A stretch of 64,000 nt of DNA from Streptomyces zhihengii (GTDB lineage Bacteria > Actinomycetota > Actinomycetes > Streptomycetales > Streptomycetaceae): assembly GCF_016919245.1 (NCBI RefSeq), contig NZ_JAFEJA010000001.1, forward strand, positions 1,426,001-1,490,000, in the 5' to 3' direction. Below, piece after piece: positions 35,180 to 42,133 of the stretch (the first letter of the stretch is position 1; the number at the start of each line of letters is the position of its first letter). The notes under the pieces are model-generated. The model made no database searches. It was not told the DNA's origin and was given only the letters and a program-made list of their open reading frames with translations. The position numbers and the translations under genes are program-made.

Positions 35180-35923
35180 TCAGTGCTTGAGGATCTTGGA
35201 GAGGAAATCCTTGGCCCGTTCGCTCTCCGGGTGGGTGAAGAAGTCGTCCGGGGCGCGGTCCTCGACGATCCGGCCGTCCGCCATGAACACCACGCGGTTG
35301 GCCGCCGAACGCGCGAAGCCCATCTCGTGGGTGACCACGATCATCGTCATGCCCTCGGCGGCGAGGCCCCGCATCACTTCCAGCACCTCGTTGATCATCT
35401 CAGGGTCGAGGGCGGACGTCGGCTCGTCGAAGAGCATGGCCTTCGGGTCCATGGCGAGGGCGCGGGCGATGGCCACCCGCTGCTGCTGTCCGCCGGAGAG
35501 CTGGGCGGGATACTTGTCGGCCTGGTCGGCGAGGCCGACCCGGCCGAGGAGTTCGCGGGCCCGGCGCTCGGCGTCCTCCTTCTTGCGGCCGCGGACCTTG
35601 ACCGGGCCGAGGGCGACGTTCGCGAGCACCGTCCGGTGCGCGAAGAGGTTGAACGACTGGAAGACCATGCCGACGTCGGCGCGGAGCCGGGCGAGTTCAC
35701 GGCCCTCGGGAGGCAGCGGCACGCCGTCGATGACGATGGTGCCGGACTCGACGTCCTCCAGGCCGTTGACGGCCCGGCACAGCGTCGACTTGCCGGAACC
35801 GGACGGTCCGATGACCACCACGACCTCACCGCGGCCGACCGTGAGATCGATGTCCTTGAGGACATGGAGCTGTCCGAAGTGCTTGTTGACGTCACGCAGC
35901 TCGATCAACGGATCGACGGCCAT
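35180..35923 (-). CDS. Polar amino acid ABC transporter ATP-binding protein (GluA-like), orphan
   Basis: A 247-residue ATPase: Walker [11 protein letters not shown]-loop [17 protein letters not shown], signature [15 protein letters not shown], Walker [14 protein letters not shown], switch VVTHEMGF. It is very close to GlnQ/GluA proteins that power glutamate or glutamine uptake. In Streptomyces this gene normally heads a gluABCD operon; here the binding protein and the two permeases are absent downstream. It may energise permeases encoded elsewhere or be a relic; the sequence itself looks intact. Confidence 0.92.
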   Translation of the reverse strand: MAVDPLIELRDVNKHFGQLHVLKDIDLTVGRGEVVVVIGPSGSGKSTLCRAVNGLEDVESGTIVIDGVPLPPEGRELARLRADVGMVFQSFNLFAHRTVLANVALGPVKVRGRKKEDAERRARELLGRVGLADQADKYPAQLSGGQQQRVAIARALAMDPKAMLFDEPTSALDPEMINEVLEVMRGLAAEGMTMIVVTHEMGFARSAANRVVFMADGRIVEDRAPDDFFTHPESERAKDFLSKILKH

Positions 35924-36073
35924 ACACTGCCCTGCCCCTGGTCGCTGTGTCGCGGTGATCGCAAACTATCCAGCCGGGAAAGGCACTTCGCACCGACACG
36001 CATAAGCGGCGGATAAGGCGTATGAGGCGAGAATCATCCCGCCCAGCGTCCGGCCCCGCGCGGGACCGGACGC

Positions 36074-36526
36074 TCACGCCTCGGCGGCCTCCGCGTAGAC
36101 GTGGGACAGCTCGGGCGCGCCGTTGACCGCCCAGTCCAGGCCGGCCTCCACCACACCGATCTCGCGCCCCGAGGCCAGCCGGACGACGGGGTGGCCGCCC
36201 GGCCAGATGTGCCAGGCCGCCCCCGGGACGGTGCGCACGATCACGGTGCCCAGGTAGAGGCCCGCGTCGTTGCCCAGCCAGGGGAGCTCCTCCGGGTCGT
36301 CGCGCCAGCGCGGCGGGAGCTGGTCCAGCGCGGACAACGACCCCGGGGAGTCGTCCAGTTCGAGCCCGGCCTGGGCCACCCGGGCCCGCAGCAGCTCGCA
36401 CTCGGACAGCAGCTCGGTGATGGCCTCGGCGCGCTCCGGATCACGGTCCTGCGCCACGACGGACGCCTCGTGCTCCCCGTCGTCGGCGTGGCGCCTGAGC
36501 CAGTTGTCCAAGAAAGGGATGTTCAT
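36074..36526 (-). CDS. DUF6278-like hypothetical protein
   Basis: A 150-residue protein starting MNIPFLDNWLRRHADDGEHE. It is soluble and acidic, with an N-terminal helical part (ERAEAITELLSECELLRARVAQ) and a C-terminal beta-rich part (GLYLGTVIVRTVPGAAWHIWPGGHPVV, EIGVVEAGLDWAVNGAPELSHVYAEA). Such proteins are conserved in Streptomyces, function unknown. The frame is open upstream to 36676, but that would overlap the xth stop; ATG 36526 is preferred. Confidence 0.7.
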   Translation of the reverse strand: MNIPFLDNWLRRHADDGEHEASVVAQDRDPERAEAITELLSECELLRARVAQAGLELDDSPGSLSALDQLPPRWRDDPEELPWLGNDAGLYLGTVIVRTVPGAAWHIWPGGHPVVRLASGREIGVVEAGLDWAVNGAPELSHVYAEAAEA

Positions 36527-36584
36527 ACCGTTCAGCCTCGCATCCCGGCCGCCCGGTGCACCACTGGGCGCGCTCCGGTGAACT

Positions 36585-37364
36585 CTACGTATCCAGGTCG
36601 ACAACGACCGGTGCGTGGTCGGACGCGCCCTTGCCCTTGCGCTCCTCGCGGTCGACGTAGCCGTCCTTGACCGCACCGGCGAACGCCGCGTTGCCGTAGA
36701 CGAGGTCGATCCGCATGCCGCGGTTCTTGGGGAAGCAGAGCTGGCGGTAGTCCCAGTACGTGAAGGGGTGGTCGTACTTCAGGGGGCGCGGGACGACGTC
36801 GCTCAGGCCGCGTTCGCGCAGTGCCGCGAGCGCGGCGCGCTCGGGGGCGGTGACATGGGTGAGGCCCTCGAAGGCGGCGGTGTCCCAGACGTCGTCGTCG
36901 GTGGGGGCGATGTTGTAGTCGCCCATCACCGCGAACGGCCGGTCGCCCGCGGCGTCCTCGGCGACGGCCTCGGACAGGGCCTCCAGCCACCGCAGCTTGT
37001 AGGCGTAGTGGTCGTGCGCGACCTCCCGCCCGTTGGGCACGTACACGGACCAGACGCGGGCGGCGCCGCAGGTCGCCGAGATCGACCTGGGCTCCTGGAC
37101 GCCCTCGTACGCGGGCCCGCCGGGCAGGCCCTTGACCACGTCGTCGAGCCCGACCCTGGACAGGATCGCCACGCCGTTCCACCGGCCGGTCGCATGGACG
37201 GCGGACTCGTAGCCCAGCTCACGCAGGGCGTCGGCCGGGAACTGCTCCTCGGTGCACTTGGTCTCCTGGACGCACAGCACGTCCGTGCCGCTGCTCTCCA
37301 GCCAGGCCAGCAGCCGCGGCAGCCGGGCGGTGATCGAGTTGACGTTCCATGTGGCGATACGCAT
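36585..37364 (-). CDS. xth: Exodeoxyribonuclease III / AP endonuclease
   Basis: A 259-residue enzyme of the exonuclease III family: IATWNVNSITARL (start), VQETKC (Glu metal ligand), VYVPNGR, GDYNIAPTDDDVWD, RGMRIDLVY and GASDHAPVVVDL (catalytic Asp-His). It incises abasic sites and trims damaged 3' ends in base excision repair, the step after AlkA-type glycosylases. It is followed 58 bp downstream by the DUF6278-like gene on the same strand. Confidence 0.94.
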   Translation of the reverse strand: MRIATWNVNSITARLPRLLAWLESSGTDVLCVQETKCTEEQFPADALRELGYESAVHATGRWNGVAILSRVGLDDVVKGLPGGPAYEGVQEPRSISATCGAARVWSVYVPNGREVAHDHYAYKLRWLEALSEAVAEDAAGDRPFAVMGDYNIAPTDDDVWDTAAFEGLTHVTAPERAALAALRERGLSDVVPRPLKYDHPFTYWDYRQLCFPKNRGMRIDLVYGNAAFAGAVKDGYVDREERKGKGASDHAPVVVDLDT

Positions 37365-37445
37365 GCCGCAAGCCTACTGGCGGGGTACGACAGTCCGGCG
37401 TACGACGGCCGGGGCGCCCCCGGCGCGCGGGGGCGCCGGGCCCGG

Positions 37446-38090
37446 TCAGGCGGGGGCCGCGAGCTCCCGGGACTCCCCCGGGGCGAGGCGGCCGTGCTCG
37501 GCGCCCCCGAGCTCGCCGATCTGCCGGTCGTAGACGGGCCGCGCCAGGTCGGTGAGCAGGGCGTCGTGGATGTCGATGGCCCGGCGGGGCGCGACCTCGC
37601 GCACGTAGTCGATGACCTCGGAGATCTTGTTCCAGGGCGCGTGCACCGGCAGCATCAGGGTGTCGACGGGCCGGCCGGGGACGGTGAGCGCGTCGCCGGG
37701 GTGGAAGACGGAACCGTCCACGAGATAGCCGACGTTCGTGATCCGGGGGATGTCCGGGTGGATCACGGCGTGCAGCTCGCCGTGCACCTCGACCGCGAAG
37801 CCCGCGGCGTCGAAGGTGTCGCCGTCGCCGACGGTGTGCACCCGGCCGACGAAGGCGGGCGACAGGCGTTCGGCGACGCTGCGCAGCGTCCACAGCGCCG
37901 CCTCCGGATTCGCCTCCAGCGCCGCCCTCAGCCGCCCCTCGTCGAAGTGGTCGGGGTGCTCGTGGGTGACGAGAAGGGCGTCGGCCCCGGCGGCGGCGTC
38001 CGGTTCGCTGAAGCCGCCGGGGTCGATGACGAGCGTGCGCCCGTCCTTCTCCAGCCGGACACAGGAATGGGTCTTCTTGACGATCCTCAT
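37446..38090 (-). CDS. MBL-fold metal-dependent hydrolase
   Basis: A 214-residue protein with the metallo-beta-lactamase metal motif THEHPDHF (about 42-49) and later conserved Asp/His (FHPGDAL, LPVHAPW). It matches the UlaG-like, small L-ascorbate-6-phosphate-lactonase-type group, but the substrate is unknown. It lies 12 bp downstream of pcaL and is probably co-transcribed with it. Confidence 0.87.
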   Translation of the reverse strand: MRIVKKTHSCVRLEKDGRTLVIDPGGFSEPDAAAGADALLVTHEHPDHFDEGRLRAALEANPEAALWTLRSVAERLSPAFVGRVHTVGDGDTFDAAGFAVEVHGELHAVIHPDIPRITNVGYLVDGSVFHPGDALTVPGRPVDTLMLPVHAPWNKISEVIDYVREVAPRRAIDIHDALLTDLARPVYDRQIGELGGAEHGRLAPGESRELAAPA

Positions 38091-38102
38091 CCCTCCATCC
38101 TG

Positions 38103-39386
38103 CTACGCGCGGGGGGTGGTCTCCTCCCGGATCACGGCCTGGGCGACGCGGAAGGCCGCGTTCGCCGCCGGGACCCCGCAGTAGACCGCGGCGTGCAGGA
38201 ACACCTCGCGGATCTCGGCCGGCGTCAGCCCGTTGCGCAGGGCGGCGCGGGTGTGGACGGCGAGGTCGTCGAGGTGGCCGCCGGCCAGCAGGGCGGTCAG
38301 GGTGACACAGCTCCGGGCGCGCCGGTCGAGCCCTTCCCGGGACCAGACCTCGCCCCAGGCGTAGCGGGTGACGAGTTCCTGGAAGTCGCCGGTGAACGCG
38401 TCGGCGGCGTCCGTCGCGGCGTCCACGTGGGCGTCGCCGAGCACCTCGCGGCGGATCTTGATGCCGGCGTCGTACGGGTCGGGGCGGCCGGTGAGGGCCT
38501 GCGGCGGCTGCTCGGGCGCGGCGGACTCGATCTCGGCGACGGGCAGCACGGGCGCGGAGGTGGCCGGGGCGGCGCTCTGGACGACGGGCACCGCGGTCTG
38601 GGTGTCGTGCCAGGAGGTGGCGAAGTGGTGGCCGAGGAGGTCGGTGACGGCGGCCGGCTGCTCGACGGGGGCGAGGTGGGAGGCGCCGGGGACGAGGGCG
38701 AGACGGGCGTCGGGTATGCCGGCGACGAGCGTGCGGGCCTCGGCGGGGCCGGTCACCTGGTCCTCGGAGCCGACGAGGACCAGGGTGGGCACGCCGACGC
38801 GGCCGAGTTCGGCCCGGACGTCGAAGGCGGCCAGCGCCTCGCAGGCGGCGATGTAGCAGCCGGGGTCGGTGGTGCGCACCATCTGGACGGCCCACTCGAC
38901 GATCGCGGGCTGCGCGGCGGCGAAGCCGGCGGTGAACCAGCGCTCCGGGGCGCTGCGGGCCATGGGGTCGAGGCCGTTGGTGCGGACCACGACGCCGCGC
39001 TGGCGGAACTCGTCGGCGGTGCCGAAGCGGGGCGAGGCGGCGACCAGGGCGAGGGAGGCGACCCGGTGGGGCCTGCGCAGGGCGAGTTCGAGCCCGATCG
39101 CGCCGCCGATGGAGCAGCCCGCGTAGCCGAAGCGCTGCACACCGAGACCGTCGAGGGTCGCGAGCACCCGCTCGGCGAGGTCGGTCACGGAGCCGGCCGG
39201 GTGGGCGGGGGCGCCGCCGTGGCCGGGCAGGTCGAACCGGACCAGCCGCCACCGTTCGGCGAGTTCCGCGATCTGTCGGTCCCACATGTGCCATGTGGTG
39301 CCCAGAGAAGGGCCGAGGACCAGCGTCGGGGCATCTTCGGGCCCGTCGACGCGGTATTGCAGGGTGTTCGGTGGTATCTCGCTCAC
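38103..39386 (-). CDS. pcaL: Fused 3-oxoadipate enol-lactonase / 4-carboxymuconolactone decarboxylase
   Basis: A 427-residue two-domain protein. Residues 1-260 are an alpha/beta hydrolase with nucleophile elbow GCSIGG, acidic residue after LVGSEDQVTGP and catalytic His in PGASHLAPVEQP: the PcaD lactonase. After a Pro/Ala linker, residues 300-427 are the AhpD-like PcaC decarboxylase (GDAHVDAATDAADAFTGDFQELVTRYAWGEVW). It performs two successive steps of the protocatechuate branch. Other pca genes are not in the window, and an MBL hydrolase follows it. GTG 39386 has AGAGGG upstream. Confidence 0.9.
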   Translation of the reverse strand: MSEIPPNTLQYRVDGPEDAPTLVLGPSLGTTWHMWDRQIAELAERWRLVRFDLPGHGGAPAHPAGSVTDLAERVLATLDGLGVQRFGYAGCSIGGAIGLELALRRPHRVASLALVAASPRFGTADEFRQRGVVVRTNGLDPMARSAPERWFTAGFAAAQPAIVEWAVQMVRTTDPGCYIAACEALAAFDVRAELGRVGVPTLVLVGSEDQVTGPAEARTLVAGIPDARLALVPGASHLAPVEQPAAVTDLLGHHFATSWHDTQTAVPVVQSAAPATSAPVLPVAEIESAAPEQPPQALTGRPDPYDAGIKIRREVLGDAHVDAATDAADAFTGDFQELVTRYAWGEVWSREGLDRRARSCVTLTALLAGGHLDDLAVHTRAALRNGLTPAEIREVFLHAAVYCGVPAANAAFRVAQAVIREETTPRA

Positions 39387-39689
39387 CCGTCAGACCCTCT
39401 CATCTCCCACGAGATCGCATATGGCCGGTGCCAACCTAACGGCTTGCCGCGCACAGCACCGCCACCGATCGGCCCCGCCCGGGCGCCGCGCGCACGGCCG
39501 GAACAGCAGGCACGTCGGCCCGGACCTGCTGTTCCGGCACTCCGCCGTGCGGGCCGCCCCACAGTGTGGCGGCATCGCGAAGATCTTCGGCATCCGGCTT
39601 CACACACCACTGTTCGGTGGTTTCGCACGGGTATGTCCGGCCGGCTCGGGGCGCGGTGAGCACGATGCCGCCGCTCGCGCCGCCCCTCG
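39387..39689. other. 303-bp intergenic region with a long inverted repeat and a 12-bp palindrome
   Basis: Arms GCCGGAACAGCAGG / CCTGCTGTTCCGGC (39497-39510, 39525-39538) are flanked by outer arms CGCACGGC / GCCGTGCG: a likely terminator for the M23 gene. CGAAGATCTTCG at 39578-39589 is a possible operator. A TATGCG box on the minus strand near 39416-39421 may be the pcaL -10. Confidence 0.65.
39497..39538 (-). terminator. Putative terminator of the M23 peptidase gene
   Basis: Perfect 14-bp stem with a 14-base loop, about 150 bp past the stop at 39690. Confidence 0.5.
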
Positions 39690-40970
39690 TCAGAACACCT
39701 GCTTGAAGGCCCCCCAGCCGTGGCCGATCTTCACCGGACTGCCCAGGCCGTTGCCGCTGTGCGGGTAGTACCAGAGGCTCCCCGACCCGTCGACACCGAG
39801 GACGTCCGCCTTGCCGTCACCGCTGAAGTCGGAGGCGAACACCTGCTGGAAGGCGCCCCAGCCGTGGCCGATCTTCACCGGACCGCCCAGGCCGTTGCCG
39901 CTGTGCGGGTAGTACCAGAGGCTCCCCGACCCGTCGACGCCCAGGACGTCCGCCTTGCCGTCACCGCTGAAGTCGGAGGCGAACACCTGCTGGAAGGCGC
40001 CCCAGCCGTGGCCGATCTTCACCGGACCGCCGAAGCCGTTGCCGCTGTGCGGGTAGTACCAGAGGCTCCCCGACCCGTCGACGCCCAGGACGTCCGCCTT
40101 GCCGTCACCGCTCCAGTCCGCGGCCGTCACGTGCTCGAACGCGCCCCAGCCCTGCCCGATCCGGGTGGAGGCCGACAGCTTGAAGCCGTTGTTCGGGTAG
40201 TACAGCAGGCTGCCCGACGCGTCCACGCCCAGGACGTCGGCGGCTCCGTCACCGCTCCAGTCGGCGGCCATGACGTGCTTGAACGCGCCCCAGCCCTGCC
40301 CGATCCGGGTGGGAGCCGACAGCTTGAAGCCGTTGTTCGGGTAGTACAGCAGGCTGCCCGACGCGTCCACGCCCAGGACGTCGGCGGCTCCGTCACCGCT
40401 GAAGTCGGACACCCGCTCGCCGTCGGGCCGCAGCGTCTGTCCGCCGTTCTGGCTCACCGGCGCGTAGCCGGTGGGGTAACTGGTGCCGGTCTCCACCGTG
40501 TTGGGGATGGCGCGGCTGCGCCAGGAGTCGCAGTGGACGAGATTCCAGTGCAGGTGCGGGCCGGTCGCGTTGCCGGTGGCTCCGGATGTGCCGATCCGCT
40601 GCCCCTGCGCCACTCGGCCCCCGGCATTGACGACGGTGGAACTGAGGTGGGCGTACTGACTGCACAGGTTGTCGCCGTGGTCGATCAGCGCCATGATGCC
40701 GCCGCCGGTCGACCAGCCCTCGAAGTGCACGGTGCCGGCCGCGGAGGCGACGATCGGCGTGCCGGTGGGCATGGCGAAGTCGACGGCGTGGCGGTTGTAG
40801 TCGTCGTTGTGCGAGTAGCCGCTGCCGGGGGTCTGCGTGATCGTGTACGCCGACCCGGCGGGGTACGGCAGTTTGAAGGGGGCTCCGGGAGCCGCCTGTG
40901 CCGAGCCGAGCGGAATCCCCAGACAGGCGAGGAGCAAGGTGCAGGTGACGGCAAGGCCGCGTTTCCTCAC
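39690..40970 (-). CDS. Secreted M23 metallopeptidase with five FG-GAP/VCBS-like repeats
   Basis: 426 residues from GTG 40970, with AAGGAG six bases upstream. A signal peptide (VRKRGLAVTCTLLLACLG) is followed by an M23 lysostaphin-type domain with the zinc ligands NRHAVDFAMPTG and GPHLHWNLVH. The second half is five tandem 48-residue repeats starting DFSGDGxADVLGVDxSGSL with calcium-loop DxSGDG motifs: two of type YYPNNGFKLS and three of type YYPHSGNG. M23 enzymes cut peptidoglycan cross-bridges; the repeats probably form a beta-propeller-like binding blade set. The last repeat ends the protein. Confidence 0.9.
   Translation of the reverse strand: MRKRGLAVTCTLLLACLGIPLGSAQAAPGAPFKLPYPAGSAYTITQTPGSGYSHNDDYNRHAVDFAMPTGTPIVASAAGTVHFEGWSTGGGIMALIDHGDNLCSQYAHLSSTVVNAGGRVAQGQRIGTSGATGNATGPHLHWNLVHCDSWRSRAIPNTVETGTSYPTGYAPVSQNGGQTLRPDGERVSDFSGDGAADVLGVDASGSLLYYPNNGFKLSAPTRIGQGWGAFKHVMAADWSGDGAADVLGVDASGSLLYYPNNGFKLSASTRIGQGWGAFEHVTAADWSGDGKADVLGVDGSGSLWYYPHSGNGFGGPVKIGHGWGAFQQVFASDFSGDGKADVLGVDGSGSLWYYPHSGNGLGGPVKIGHGWGAFQQVFASDFSGDGKADVLGVDGSGSLWYYPHSGNGLGSPVKIGHGWGAFKQVF
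39700..40405. repeat. 144-bp in-frame coding repeats (five units)
   Basis: Period 144 bp (for example TGGCCGATCTTCACCGGA at 39721, 39865 and 40009). Three units are almost identical at DNA level and two form a second near-identical subtype. Confidence 0.92.
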
Positions 40971-41155
40971 GGGCGTCTCCTTCTTCACGAGGTGTGTCCT
41001 GGTCGATGGAGCGACTGAAGCCCCGCCACGAGTCGGCCCCCGTCGCGCGACCGTCAACTCCCTTGTGCACAGCAGGACTTGACCACTCGGGGCGGCGCGG
41101 AGCCACGGTAGCCTACGCGCATAGATTTCTCCCGCGCGCACACGGGCCGCCGCCC

Positions 41156-41245
41156 GGCACGCACGACGGGACCGGCACGCACGACGAGACCGGCACGCGC
41201 GACGAGGCCGTCACACACGACGGGACCGGCGCGGGCGACGCGGCG
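41156..41245. repeat. 18-bp tandem repeat, five imperfect copies
   Basis: Units such as GGCACGCACGACGGGACC start at 41156, 41174, 41192, 41210 and 41228. Confidence 0.85.
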
Positions 41246-41421
41246 GCACGGGCGACGCGGCGGGCCGGAGTCCGTACGGACCGGCGGCGGCGCCCCCGAC
41301 AAGGGTCCGCACCGCAGACGCGGACCAGGTTCGGCGCACAGGCCCCGCCCCGCCCGAACCGCTCCCCCGGCGGGCCCAGTTGGCCCGATCCCGGCGGGCC
41401 CGGCTGGCCCGATCCCGGCGA

Positions 41422-41464
41422 TTGACAGCGACCCGAAGATCATAGTTAGGTTTGCCTTACCTAA
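41422..41464 (+). promoter_or_regulatory. Iron box (DmdR-type operator) and promoter
   Basis: TTAGGTTTGCCTTACCTAA at 41446-41464 closely matches the 19-bp actinobacterial iron box, consensus TTAGGTTAGGCTAACCTAA, bound by the DtxR/DmdR iron repressor. TTGACA lies at 41422-41427; the box covers the -10 region, so iron-replete repression is expected. Confidence 0.88.
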
Positions 41465-41516
41465 GTTGAACGCGGCTTCCGGTCGCGTCGCAGGTTCCCC
41501 AGGAGAGGTCTCCCTC

Positions 41517-42050
41517 ATGAGAGTCACCGCCCGCACCGCCGCCCGCACCGGTCTCGCCCTCGCCGCGTCGGCCGCCCTGACCCTGGGCCTGGCCGGCTCC
41601 GCCTCCGCCGCCACCTCGACCCGCACGGTCGTCGACGGCGGCACCACGTACAGCCTGTCCGTGACCGCCCCGGGCACGGCGTCCGCCGCCGGGCAGGTCA
41701 TCACGGTCACCGGTGCGGGCTTCAACCCCGGCCAGGGCGTCTACGTCGGCCTCTGCGTGGTCGACGGCGCGGCCGGCACCAACAAGCCGACCCCGTGCCT
41801 CGGCGGCCAGGACGAGAGCGGCTCCACCGGCGCCTCGCACTGGGTCAACAACACCTTCGGCGGGCTGTTCGCCAACAGCTCGAAGTTCGGCGCCGGCGGC
41901 ACCTTCGACGTCGACATCTACGTCAAGGCCACCCTCGACGACGGCAGCGTCTGCGGCCAGGACGTCGAGTGCGCCGTGGTGACCCGCGCCGACCACTTCG
42001 ACAGCGGCGACCGGAAGTACGACGTGCACGTCCCCGTCACCTTCCAGTAG
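41517..42050 (+). CDS. Iron-regulated secreted protein, neocarzinostatin/HtaA-associated Ig-like fold
   Basis: A 177-residue protein with AGGAGAGG upstream and a signal peptide (RVTARTAARTGLALAASAAL). The mature part is beta-rich with VTAPGTASAAGQVITVTGAGFNPGQ then GVYVGLCVVDGA and two Cys pairs (GLCVVD/TPCLGG and SVCGQDVEC), resembling the Ig-like domains found beside HtaA heme-binding modules or in neocarzinostatin-like proteins. The iron box 52 bp upstream makes iron or heme acquisition the likely context. The exact ligand cannot be read from the sequence. The LAxTG protein follows 83 bp downstream. Confidence 0.8.
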   Translation: MRVTARTAARTGLALAASAALTLGLAGSASAATSTRTVVDGGTTYSLSVTAPGTASAAGQVITVTGAGFNPGQGVYVGLCVVDGAAGTNKPTPCLGGQDESGSTGASHWVNNTFGGLFANSSKFGAGGTFDVDIYVKATLDDGSVCGQDVECAVVTRADHFDSGDRKYDVHVPVTFQ

Positions 42051-42133
42051 CCGCCCGCCGGCCGGGCCCCACTCCGGCGGGGCCCGGCTCCCGCCCACCG
42101 CGGTACCGGGCGCACCGGACCGATGAGGAACCC

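Larger units (their letters stand above)
40971..41516. other. 546-bp divergent region: M23 upstream, 18-bp repeats, iron box
   Basis: It contains upstream sequence of the M23 gene, an 18-bp tandem repeat (41156-41245), then promoter and iron box of the secreted protein at 41517. Translations across it are low-quality shadows. Confidence 0.8.

Noticed and set aside
40971..41141. Extended N-terminus of the M23 peptidase
   Set aside because: The longer frame would bury the signal peptide; GTG 40970 has an ideal AAGGAG.
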